A stretch of 22,657 bases of DNA from JBAZYZ01 sp964361185 (GCA_964361185.1 CAYHZS010000004.1:1-22657), one strand, 5' to 3'. Shown: positions 15,187-20,575, counted from the first letter of the stretch. Notes: generated by a model not told the origin, from the sequence alone. Numbers and translations: made by a program.

Positions 15187-15250
15187 GCTTGATTTGAATC
15201 AAGAATTCGTGGAACAATTACCTTGTGTTTAAGATTACTCAAATATAGAA

Positions 15251-15256
15251 TATAAT
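15251..15256 (+). promoter_or_regulatory. -10 box for the membrane/pseudopilin-like gene
   Basis: A perfect TATAAT, 24 nt before ATG 15281. The -35 is weak (TTTAAG at a 17-bp distance). A 16-bp hairpin CTTGATT-TG-AATCAAG lies earlier at about 15188-15203 without a T-run. Confidence 0.5.
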
Positions 15257-15280
15257 TAATAAATAACTGATTCTAAAATT

Positions 15281-16555
15281 ATGATAAATCAACAGCTTCT
15301 TGATTACATTAGACAACAATTGAATCAAGGCACGTCGCGTGAGCAAATAACGAGCTCCCTAATAGCCAATGGGTGGCTTCCAAGTGACGTGAATGAAGCT
15401 TTTGTCGCCCTCCCTCTTAATCCCTCGCCCGCTCCCCAAGCGCCAATATCTCAACCTGTTTTGGTTCTACCAGGGGCAATGGCAATTTTTGGGCAGGCCT
15501 GGTCACTCTACAAACAAAGGCTCGGAACTTTTCTCGGAATAATGATGGCCCCTTTATTCTTTGCAGTTGTTTTTTGGGCTGTATTGATAGGAGGCGGAGT
15601 TTTCGGTCCTAAACTTTTTCCTTCTTTACTTACTGTGGGGAAAGTCGTATCACTTGTTGTTTATGCCCTTATACTTCTGGTAGTTTTTGTTGTCAGTTTT
15701 ATTTTTCAGATATGGGGCCAGATTGCTTTAATTTTTGCTATAAAAGACAGTAAAGAGAAAATCGGTATTAAAGAAGCATATCGCAGAAGTTGGCATAAAA
15801 TATTGTCGTACGTGTGGGTAGTTCTCCTTTTTTGGTCTGTCTTGATGGGCGGATTTATATTGTTATTAGTACCAGGAATAATTTTTACCATTTGGTTCAG
15901 CTTGGCGATGTTTGTCTTGATTTCCGAAGACCTGAGAGGAATGAATGCTTTGCTTAAGAGTAAGGAATACGTTAAGGGAATGTGGGGTAAAGTATTTTGG
16001 CGGTTCTTTTTTATCGGCATTATATTTATGGCAGTTTCTCTTGTTTCGTTTATTCTTTTTAAATTACTGAATATTCCCTATGGAACGGAGATTTCCCGCT
16101 TATTGGTCGGATTGTTTTTTATGCCACTAATGACTGTTTATTCATTTATGGTGTATAGCAATATAAGGTCCATAAAGGGAGAAATTGTTTTAGCCCCCGC
16201 TAAGGGTAAGAAGGCCATTTTTTATGTTATAGCCATCCTCGGATTATTGATTATACCGGCGACTTTCTTACTATCTGCTGTTCTATATGGAGCAAGAGCA
16301 AAAGCACAGGATATGAGAAAAGAGGCTGATCTTCGGCAAATCCAACTAGGGCTGGAGGTTTACCGTGTAGATAATGGATTCTATCCGTTTTCACTTGAGG
16401 AAATATCCAAGCAATATTTGCCAACAATCCCTGTCGATCCGAAAACTAAACTGCCGTATCAGTACTTGAAGAAGAGCGATGTTGATTATCAAATATGCGC
16501 TCAAATGGAAGTTGCAAAGACACAAAAATGTCTTTCGCCGAAACCTCTTATTTAG
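15281..16555 (+). CDS. Multi-pass membrane protein with pseudopilin-like C-terminus
   Basis: This 424-residue protein has three parts. Residues 1-41 form a small helical domain, LLDYIRQQLNQGTSREQITSSLIANGW in outline, of a type I associate with Parcubacteria membrane proteins and which resembles a UBA-like fold. A Pro-rich linker (about 47-60) leads to five or six membrane segments (about 75-300), reminiscent of the glycerophosphoryl-diester/YIP1-like membrane domain families. After a KGKK stretch, one more hydrophobic helix leads into ARAKAQDMRKEADLRQIQL, then YRVDNGFYP and IPVDPKTKLPYQY, which closely follow the body of type II secretion G-like pseudopilins. The GFTLIE prepilin cleavage motif is absent, so it is probably not processed. 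Function unknown. A TATAAT box lies just upstream. Confidence 0.7.
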   Translation: MINQQLLDYIRQQLNQGTSREQITSSLIANGWLPSDVNEAFVALPLNPSPAPQAPISQPVLVLPGAMAIFGQAWSLYKQRLGTFLGIMMAPLFFAVVFWAVLIGGGVFGPKLFPSLLTVGKVVSLVVYALILLVVFVVSFIFQIWGQIALIFAIKDSKEKIGIKEAYRRSWHKILSYVWVVLLFWSVLMGGFILLLVPGIIFTIWFSLAMFVLISEDLRGMNALLKSKEYVKGMWGKVFWRFFFIGIIFMAVSLVSFILFKLLNIPYGTEISRLLVGLFFMPLMTVYSFMVYSNIRSIKGEIVLAPAKGKKAIFYVIAILGLLIIPATFLLSAVLYGARAKAQDMRKEADLRQIQLGLEVYRVDNGFYPFSLEEISKQYLPTIPVDPKTKLPYQYLKKSDVDYQICAQMEVAKTQKCLSPKPLI

Positions 16556-16608
16556 AGGGCAAATACCCCCCAATTTTCCTTAAGAAGAGGAAAGACTAAA
16601 TTTTGCAA

Positions 16609-16710
16609 CGTAAAACTTGTGGCGTAAAACATAAGATTCAAGCTCCTCGTCCCGCAAAAGCTCCGCTTTTGCGGGACAAAATTATAAGTTCTACGTTTTA
16701 AGCTTTAAGT
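16609..16710. repeat. Facing 7-bp-period arrays around a perfect hairpin
   Basis: Left array CGTAAAA, CTTGTGG, CGTAAAA, CATAAGA (16609-16636). Centre: perfect 13-bp inverted repeat GTCCCGCAAAAGC (16649-16661), loop TCC, and its complement (16665-16677), with no T-run. Right array TATAAGT, TCTACGT, TTTAAGC, TTTAAGT (16683-16710), which reads as inverted relatives of the left units. It fills much of the 297-bp space 16556-16852. Confidence 0.7.
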
Positions 16711-16745
16711 ACTATCTATACAGAGAAGGGATATAAAGGAGAATC

Positions 16746-16811
16746 ATGCTGACAATGACCAGGAAACTGAAAATTGCCCAAAATATCTGGATTTTCTTTC
16801 GGTTTTTCTGA
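16746..16811 (+). CDS. Possible 21-aa hydrophobic leader peptide
   Basis: ATG to TGA, beginning MLTMTRK and ending FFRFF, with Trp and Ile-rich centre and basic residues near the start. It is preceded by AAAGGAG at 16735-16741, four nt before the ATG, one of the best Shine-Dalgarno matches in the window. It ends 41 nt before the FtsB-like gene. No family is recognised. It could be a small membrane peptide, a leader, or chance. Confidence 0.35.
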   Translation: MLTMTRKLKIAQNIWIFFRFF

Positions 16812-16834
16812 TTGAACATCATAAATTTTAATAA

Positions 16835-16843
16835 TGTTATACT
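16835..16843 (+). promoter_or_regulatory. Extended -10 promoter of the FtsB-like gene
   Basis: TGT-TATACT, only nine nt before ATG 16853. Transcription would start about 16849-16851, so the message would be leaderless or nearly so. TTGAAC at 16812-16817 is too far for a standard -35. Confidence 0.65.
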
Positions 16844-16852
16844 ATCAGGGAA

Positions 16853-17236
16853 ATGCTTGAATTTCAAGAGAAAAGGAAAATCCGCCAGATACTTTATTCC
16901 CGTCCGATGCTTGTGGTTCTCTCCGTTATCGTGGCCGTGGCGCTAGTCTCTTCCTATAAGATGTACGGAAAGGTAAAGGAAACGTCCGACAATCGTGATA
17001 TTGCCGAAAGGGCGCAAAATATGCTTGTAACTAAAGAAAACGAGCTCGAAAATCACCTAGGAGACCTAAAAACAACCCGCGGAATTGAGGAAGAAATAAG
17101 GAAAAAATTCAGAGTTGTCAAAGAAGGGGAATCGGTTATCATCGTAGTTGAAGATAAGGAAAATACGGCAAGTGCCATAGAATCCGGATCAAGATTTCAA
17201 CCATTATGGGACAGGATAAAACTTTGGCTTAAGTGA
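16853..17236 (+). CDS. FtsB/DivIC-like septum formation initiator
   Basis: This 127-residue protein has the bitopic layout of FtsB/DivIC: a short basic cytoplasmic end, one membrane helix (about residues 18-36), a periplasmic coiled coil (about 40-85) and a small terminal domain with GIEEEIRKKFRVVKEGESVIIVV, which matches the family's conserved E-x-x-AR-x-x-x-x-x-x-x-GE segment. Such proteins link early and late divisome parts (FtsL, FtsQ/DivIB). The C-terminal 30 residues are less conserved. The start follows an extended -10 box by nine nt, suggesting leaderless translation. It ends four nt before the tRNA-Gly fragment, so it could be read through into tRNA-Gly. Confidence 0.75.
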   Translation: MLEFQEKRKIRQILYSRPMLVVLSVIVAVALVSSYKMYGKVKETSDNRDIAERAQNMLVTKENELENHLGDLKTTRGIEEEIRKKFRVVKEGESVIIVVEDKENTASAIESGSRFQPLWDRIKLWLK

Positions 17237-17240
17237 TCAT

Positions 17241-17342
17241 GCGGGATTAGTTTACCCCAGTAGTAGAGAGTACCGCAGTACTAGAGAGTACTCAATACGT
17301 GGCAAGCTCACTACGGGGCGGGGTGGTAAGATGAGTGCTTCC
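17241..17342 (+). pseudogene. 5' half of tRNA-Gly, interrupted by element E3
   Basis: GCGGGATTAGTTTA (17241-17254) is identical to the first 14 nt of the intact tRNA at 17367. After a 68-nt insertion, GTGGTAAGATGAGTGCTTCC (17323-17342) matches the next 20 nt with three differences and stops at the anticodon. There is no 3' half, so it cannot form a tRNA. The insertion point is in the D-loop. Confidence 0.85.
17255..17318 (+). repeat. Hairpin element E3 (CCCC-A-GTAGT...ACTAC-GGGG)
   Basis: CCCC pairs with GGGG, then after a bulged A, GTAGT pairs with ACTAC, then after another A, GAG pairs with CTC. The centre carries several AGTAC units, including palindromic AGTACT and GAGTACTC. It shares its ends with E2 at 3330-3363. 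Confidence 0.7.
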
Positions 17343-17366
17343 TTTGCCCTCCCACCTTTTAGGAAT

Positions 17367-17440
17367 GCGGGATTAGTTTAGTGGTAGAATGACTGCTTCC
17401 CAAGCAGTAGATACGAGTTCGATTCTCGTATCCCGCACCA
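17367..17440 (+). tRNA. tRNA-Gly (anticodon CCC)
   Basis: Acceptor GCGGGAT/ATCCCGC, D arm with GTTTAGTGGTAGAAT, anticodon stem ACTGC/GCAGT around TTCCCAA, T arm ACGAG-TTCGATT-CTCGT, discriminator A and an encoded CCA. All stems are complete. It reads GGG codons. A promoter is not evident directly upstream, so read-through from the FtsB-like gene is possible. Confidence 0.97.
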
Positions 17441-17495
17441 TAGTTAGCAAAATTTACTACTGGGACCAAGTAATTTTTATGATTCCGCACAAGTG

Positions 17496-17504
17496 TGATA
17501 TATT
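17496..17504 (+). promoter_or_regulatory. Extended -10 for the glutaredoxin gene
   Basis: TGA-TATATT, 26 nt before ATG 17530. No good -35 is seen. Confidence 0.5.
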
Positions 17505-17529
17505 AGATAAACAATTAATCAAAAATATT

Positions 17530-17763
17530 ATGAAAAAAGTAGCAATATACACCACTCCAACCTGCGTTTACTGTGTGGCGGCCAAAAAGTTTTTTAACGA
17601 GAACAGCGTAAAATACGAAGAATATAATGTGGCAACGGATATGGAAAAACGAAAGGAAATGGTGGAAGAAACAGGGCAGATGGGGGTACCGGTAATAAAA
17701 ATAGATGAACAATTCGTAGTTGGCTTCAATCAGCCGAGAATTAAGGAATTGTTAGGAGTTTAA
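17530..17763 (+). CDS. Glutaredoxin-family protein
   Basis: This 77-residue protein has the thioredoxin fold of small glutaredoxins. The active site is TCVYC (C12, C15) after the first strand MKKVAIYTTP. The cis-proline block is MGVPVIKID with the Pro near residue 54, and GFNQPRIKELLG closes the fold. It probably reduces disulfides of cytoplasmic proteins and could supply electrons to the reductase NrdJ encoded earlier, though this is inferred. The frame is open further upstream into the tRNA, but the fold begins at MKKVAIY and an extended -10 box lies at 17496-17504, so 17530 is the start. CVYC is not the classic CPYC. It ends at a bidirectional terminator. Confidence 0.9.
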   Translation: MKKVAIYTTPTCVYCVAAKKFFNENSVKYEEYNVATDMEKRKEMVEETGQMGVPVIKIDEQFVVGFNQPRIKELLGV

Positions 17764-17782
17764 AGCGGAAAGTTTAAAGTCA
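17762..17782. repeat. 7-bp-period repeat at the glutaredoxin stop
   Basis: AAAGCGG, AAAGTTT and AAAGTCA in tandem, beginning within the stop codon TAA. Confidence 0.4.
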
Positions 17783-17792
17783 ACAATATCAG

Positions 17793-17823
17793 AAAAAATA
17801 CCGCTTTCAAAGCGGTATTTTTT
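17793..17823. terminator. Bidirectional terminator between glutaredoxin and tRNA-Arg
   Basis: ATACCGCTTT (17798-17807), one-base centre, AAAGCGGTAT (17809-17818), with an A-run on the left and T-run on the right. It can end the glutaredoxin transcript on plus and tRNA-Arg on minus. Confidence 0.9.
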
Positions 17824-17830
17824 CTGCTTA

Positions 17831-17902
17831 TGCCCTTGGCAGGAATCGAACCTACATCTGCTCCTTAGGACGGAGCTGTTCTATCCATTGAACTACAAGG
17901 GC
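17831..17902 (-). tRNA. tRNA-Arg (anticodon CCT)
   Basis: On the minus strand: acceptor GCCCTTG/CAAGGGC with discriminator A, D arm GTTC-AATGGATA-GAAC, anticodon stem GCTCC/GGAGC around GTCCTAA, and T arm with GGTTCGATTCC. It reads AGG codons. CCA is not encoded (TAA follows), unlike the other two tRNAs here, so CCA must be added after transcription. Confidence 0.95.
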
Positions 17903-17920
17903 AAAGGCACAATTTTTGGA

Positions 17921-17942
17921 GGGCAAGTTGAGCTACGAGGGC
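17921..17942 (-). pseudogene. tRNA 5'-end fragment upstream of tRNA-Arg
   Basis: On the minus strand GCCCTCGTAGCTCAAC matches the first 16 nt of tRNA-Arg, GCCCTTGTAGTTCAAT, with three transitions. It then diverges into TTGCCC. It lies 40 nt upstream of the intact tRNA and inside its probable transcript. It may come from this tRNA or another one. Confidence 0.55.
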
Positions 17943-17950
17943 GCACTGTC

Positions 17951-17959
17951 ACTATAACA
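17951..17959 (-). promoter_or_regulatory. Extended -10 promoter of tRNA-Arg
   Basis: On the minus strand TGT-TATAGT. Transcription would begin near 17944, at the edge of the tRNA fragment. No matching -35 at standard spacing. Confidence 0.5.
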
Positions 17960-17998
17960 AATTACAACAAATATAGAGACAATACAAACGCCCTGCCA

Positions 17999-18026
17999 TT
18001 GATTTATTTTACCGTAGCAGTATAGT
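17999..18026 (+). promoter_or_regulatory. Promoter of the GC-rich orphan gene
   Basis: TTGATT (17999-18004), 16-bp spacer, TATAGT (18021-18026). A GGCC-TAAC-GGCC hairpin (18043-18054) lies in the leader. Confidence 0.65.
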
Positions 18027-18086
18027 TATAGTCAGATTCGAAGGCCTAACGGCCATTTGTTGTTTAACGCAGTCAAGGGGGGAAAC

Positions 18087-18632
18087 ATGAACCAGGTAGT
18101 TGCAGTTGCGGTACCAAATTGGCAGTGGCCGACAAGACCACAAGTATTGCTGGACGTGGAGACGGCCAAAGAAGCCCTACGCAAACGCCTTGGGAGGGTG
18201 GGTAGGCATAACTTTCGTGCCAATCATCCGGAATGCGCCAGAGCGTTGGACGCTTTGGACGGGAGCGAAGGATTTCTTTCGGTTCAGGTCGAGATGATTA
18301 CTGAAGAGACAGTAAGCTTCAGATTCTCGATTGATGGAGAGATCTTGCAACTTGCGCCGGAGTTTTTCTCAGGACCGGACGTCGACAAGATCAGGCAGGC
18401 GCGGGCGGAAGCTCGGGCCAAAACTGACGCGGAGAGGGCATTGCGTACTCAGGAGCTTGCTGGGCAGCAGAAAAAGAAAGATATTACCCAAACTCTCTCC
18501 GTTCAGAAGCCGGTTTTTTCCGCAACTAATGCGGTTGGCGTGCCGACCAACTCCATTTTCGCTATAAAGCCGAAGCTTGTTCCAGGTTGCCAGTATGGTG
18601 CCGCACCCCGCCGGTTTTTCAACGGCAGGTGA
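18087..18632 (+). CDS. Hypothetical protein, GC-rich orphan
   Basis: This 181-residue protein is not recognised. ATG 18087 is chosen over the in-frame ATG 18057 because AAGGGGGG sits four nt upstream and a promoter lies at 17999-18026. Residues 20-60 contain a probable helix (ETAKEALRKRLGRVGRHNF), then two strands (FLSVQVEMI, TVSFRFSID), then a charged Ala/Arg helix (IRQARAEARAKTDAERAL) and a long disordered-looking tail. No signal peptide, membrane segment or catalytic motif is visible. Codons are GC-richer than those of its neighbours and resemble the SDR gene at 170. It has its own promoter, strong ribosome site and terminator, so it looks like an independent, expressed and perhaps acquired gene. 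Confidence 0.65.
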   Translation: MNQVVAVAVPNWQWPTRPQVLLDVETAKEALRKRLGRVGRHNFRANHPECARALDALDGSEGFLSVQVEMITEETVSFRFSIDGEILQLAPEFFSGPDVDKIRQARAEARAKTDAERALRTQELAGQQKKKDITQTLSVQKPVFSATNAVGVPTNSIFAIKPKLVPGCQYGAAPRRFFNGR

Positions 18633-18655
18633 CAACAATCAGGGGAACGTGCAGG

Positions 18656-18678
18656 GGAGCCGGAAATGGCTCCTTTTT
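18656..18678 (+). terminator. Terminator of the orphan gene
   Basis: GGAGCC (18656-18661), loop GGAAAT, GGCTCC (18668-18673), five T residues. Confidence 0.85.
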
Positions 18679-18720
18679 CTTTTGTCCTACAGAATAACAT
18701 GTTAAAATACAAGCAATGGA

Positions 18721-18876
18721 TAGGGTAGTAGAAAATGGCATAGGGGGTCTAAAGATTTTTTTTAAATAATAAAAAACAGTAATTATAAACATAATTTGAA
18801 ATAGTGGTGATGTAGCTCCCCATAGAGCCTGTCTGCGTGTACACACAGGTAGACAATGCCATTTTTCACTACCCTA
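18721..18876. mobile_element. MITE-like element with TA flanks
   Basis: Terminal inverted repeats GGGTAGTAGAAAATGGCAT (18723-18741) and the complement of GGGTAGTGAAAAATGGCAT (18856-18874) match at 17 of 19 positions. Each end is bordered by TA (18721-18722, 18875-18876), the target duplication of Tc1/mariner-IS630 type transposons. The 152-bp body has no gene. An AT-rich centre and a nested TGTCT...AGACA repeat around GTGTACAC are visible. The right TA forms part of the ATG of the next gene. Confidence 0.7.
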
Positions 18877-19178
18877 TGGATTTACAGGAAAAACAATTAC
18901 TTGAACAGAATCTGGAAGTTTCCAAAGAGACTAATCATCTTTTGAAAAAAGTGGTAAGCGCCCAGCGTTGGGGGCGCGTTTTTAGGATTTTTTACTGGGC
19001 AATTATCATAGGCGGGTCAATCGGGGTTTATTACTGGCTCCAGCCCGTTATGAATCAAGTGCTAGGCAATTATGACGCGATTATGAAAGGATTGGACAGC
19101 GTACAGCAAAAAACACAATCCCTTCCGGATTCTTCAGCATTAAACTCCTTTTTGGACAAATTCAGGCAAGGGCAGTAG
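18876..19178 (+). CDS. Small single-pass membrane protein
   Basis: This 100-residue protein starts with a charged amphipathic helix (MDLQEKQLLEQNLEVSKETNHLLKKV), then RWGRVFRIFYWAIIIGGSIGVYYWLQPVM, a membrane helix with aromatic edges (about residues 37-58), then a periplasmic or cytoplasmic helix and a polar end. I recall similar short proteins from Parcubacteria genomes with this layout, but no function is known to me. The frame extends upstream to 18837 inside the MITE-like element, but resemblance begins at MDLQEK, so 18876 is preferred. Because the element ends at the start codon, its promoter, if separate, must lie in the element. Confidence 0.7.
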   Translation: MDLQEKQLLEQNLEVSKETNHLLKKVVSAQRWGRVFRIFYWAIIIGGSIGVYYWLQPVMNQVLGNYDAIMKGLDSVQQKTQSLPDSSALNSFLDKFRQGQ

Positions 19179-19187
19179 GTTGATTTT

Positions 19188-19215
19188 TTGACTTGTAACA
19201 TGTAACTTGTAGCAT
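19188..19215 (+). promoter_or_regulatory. Promoter of tRNA-Phe, built from heptamers
   Basis: TTGACT (19188-19193), 16-bp spacer, TAGCAT (19210-19215); expected start near 19222, ten nt before the tRNA. Spacer and -10 lie inside the heptad repeat. Confidence 0.6.
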
Positions 19216-19221
19216 GTAACC
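19194..19221. repeat. Four 7-bp repeats upstream of tRNA-Phe
   Basis: TGTAACA, TGTAACT, TGTAGCA and TGTAACC in perfect 7-bp register. Confidence 0.85.
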
Positions 19222-19231
19222 TAGCAAAAAT

Positions 19232-19308
19232 GCCTGGGTAGCTCAGTTGGTTAGAGCATTCCCCTGAAGAGGGAAGGGTCCCCAGTTCGACTCTGGGCCC
19301 AGGCACCA
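19232..19308 (+). tRNA. tRNA-Phe (anticodon GAA)
   Basis: Acceptor GCCTGGG/CCCAGGC, D arm GCTCAGTTGGTTAGAGC, anticodon stem TTCCC/GGGAA around CTGAAGA, T arm CCCAG-TTCGACT-CTGGG, discriminator A, encoded CCA. 77 nt. It ends only 14 nt before the next start codon. Confidence 0.97.
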
Positions 19309-19322
19309 AAATCTCTGTGTTT

Positions 19323-19997
19323 ATGGATCGTAAATCAAAAATAATTTTCGCGGTTTTTGGGCTCCTCCCTCTCGTCGCTCTCTTGGCATGGGGTTATTTT
19401 TACCCGTCTTCTTTTTTCACCAACCAAGAGCGTATAAGGGATTTTGTAAATGGGTATGGCCTGTGGGCTCCCGCCATACTCATTGCCATTCAAATCTTGC
19501 AAGTTATTCTCACTCCAATTAGTCATTATGCCGTCGGCATTGCTGGCGGTTTTATTTTTGGAACATGGTACGGATTTCTTTATAACTATATTGGCAGAGT
19601 AATTGGTCATACTATTGCCTTCTTTTTATCTCGCACGATTGGTCGCCCAATCGTAGAAAAATTTGTAAAACCAGAAACATTAGCGAAGTATGACAAGTTT
19701 TGGGATAAAGGTGGGTCGTTCGTTCTCTTCTTAATTTACTATTTGCCACTTTTCCCAGATGATGAAATGTCATATATTGCCGGAACTTCAAAAATGAAGT
19801 TTGGACCATTTATGACTGCTAACCTCCTCGGACAAATTGGTGGCAGCTTGGCTCTTGCATATCTCGGCGCAGGTATCAAATTAAACACAATTACTTTCGG
19901 CATAGTCTTTCTGATTACTGGTGTTCTTTCGATAATGTTCACTTGGGTTTGGTGGAAAAAATATAGGAATCAAGACAAAACACAAGAGATTAACTAA
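19323..19997 (+). CDS. TVP38/TMEM64 (VTT domain) membrane protein
   Basis: This 224-residue multi-pass protein belongs to the VTT/DedA superfamily, which includes TVP38, TMEM64 and lipid transporters or scramblases. Typical features are the GIAGGFIFGTWYGFLYNYIGRVIGHTIAFFLSRTIGRP core, with its glycine spacing and the conserved Arg, a long central amphipathic region, and FLIYYLPLFPDDEMSYIAGTSKM, the PxxP-like re-entrant region with acidic residues. Five to six membrane helices are expected. The role is probably membrane lipid or undecaprenyl-phosphate handling, by inference from relatives. ATG 19323 is taken rather than GTG 19317; neither has a Shine-Dalgarno. No terminator separates it from tRNA-Phe, so both may be one transcript. 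Confidence 0.88.
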   Translation: MDRKSKIIFAVFGLLPLVALLAWGYFYPSSFFTNQERIRDFVNGYGLWAPAILIAIQILQVILTPISHYAVGIAGGFIFGTWYGFLYNYIGRVIGHTIAFFLSRTIGRPIVEKFVKPETLAKYDKFWDKGGSFVLFLIYYLPLFPDDEMSYIAGTSKMKFGPFMTANLLGQIGGSLALAYLGAGIKLNTITFGIVFLITGVLSIMFTWVWWKKYRNQDKTQEIN

Positions 19998-20032
19998 AAA
20001 TTAAATCAAGTATTTTTTAAGGTATGTGAAAC

Positions 20033-20061
20033 AAAAAACTCCGCAGGAAGCGGAGTTTTTT
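20033..20061. terminator. Bidirectional terminator between VTT gene and hsp20
   Basis: ACTCCGC (20038-20044), loop AGGAA, GCGGAGT (20050-20056), A-run on the left and T-run on the right. It serves the convergent VTT and hsp20 transcripts. Confidence 0.9.
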
Positions 20062-20068
20062 GTTTTAG

Positions 20069-20094
20069 GTTGTCAGTTGTTGGTTGTAAGTTAT
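20069..20094. repeat. 7-bp-period array at the 3' end of hsp20
   Basis: GTTGTCA, GTTGTTG, GTTGTAA and partial GTTATTT. On the coding strand it begins directly after the hsp20 stop codon. Confidence 0.6.
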
Positions 20095-20562
20095 TTAGAT
20101 TGACCTGACTTTTAGTTTCGTCTGCTTTTCTTTATCTAGCTTCGGCAAGCGTATGATTAAGAGTCCGTGCTTTTCTATCGCTTCCGCTTCTTCAGGGTCA
20201 ACTTCCTGCGGAAGCATTACCGTGCGGGAGAATGAACCCCAGTAAAGTTCTTTGTAGAAATACTCATCGTCCACCACTTCGCGATTTTCCTCGCGCTTTC
20301 CTTTTATGGTGACCATATCGCGAGTGATGTTTATCTGGAGGTCGTCTGGCTTTACTCCAGCTACGATTGATTTGACTATAATTTCAGTCGGTGTCTGGTA
20401 CACATCAATAGTGAGCTGAGCTTCTTCATTATCCTCTTCTATCCAGGAATTTTCTTTTTCCCGGATTGTTTTTGGTTCGTGTTTGTCCGACTCTGGAGAG
20501 CCTTCTTCCATGTTAATGCTTCCGGTCAGGCGTTCAAAAAAAGATCTTTTGTCTTTGGTCAT
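20095..20562 (-). CDS. Hsp20 / alpha-crystallin small heat-shock protein
   Basis: This 155-residue chaperone has an N-terminal charged arm (residues 1-45) and an alpha-crystallin domain (about 46-145). The domain shows QLTIDVYQTPTEIIVKSIVAGVKPDDLQINI, VTIKGKREE, YFYKELYWGSFSRTVMLPQEVDPEEAEA and the hallmark HGLLIIRLPK. The usual C-terminal I-x-I motif is not obvious in LKVRSI. It should hold unfolding proteins for refolding by other chaperones. It lies 13 nt downstream of the PrsW-like gene in a minus-strand operon with valS. No heat-shock CIRCE element is seen in the window. Confidence 0.93.
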   Translation of the reverse strand: MTKDKRSFFERLTGSINMEEGSPESDKHEPKTIREKENSWIEEDNEEAQLTIDVYQTPTEIIVKSIVAGVKPDDLQINITRDMVTIKGKREENREVVDDEYFYKELYWGSFSRTVMLPQEVDPEEAEAIEKHGLLIIRLPKLDKEKQTKLKVRSI

Positions 20563-20575
20563 ATTTTTTTGTTTC

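Noticed and set aside
17241..17342. Second functional tRNA-Gly, perhaps with an intron
   Set aside because: The 3' half, including the T arm and acceptor partner, is absent.
5234..20096. CRISPR array
   Set aside because: The repeated units are 7 bp, degenerate and without spacers; no cas gene is present.
20234..20243. Further copy of the CCCCAGTA hairpin element
   Set aside because: The match lies in hsp20 codons and has no GTAGT extension or matching GGGG end.
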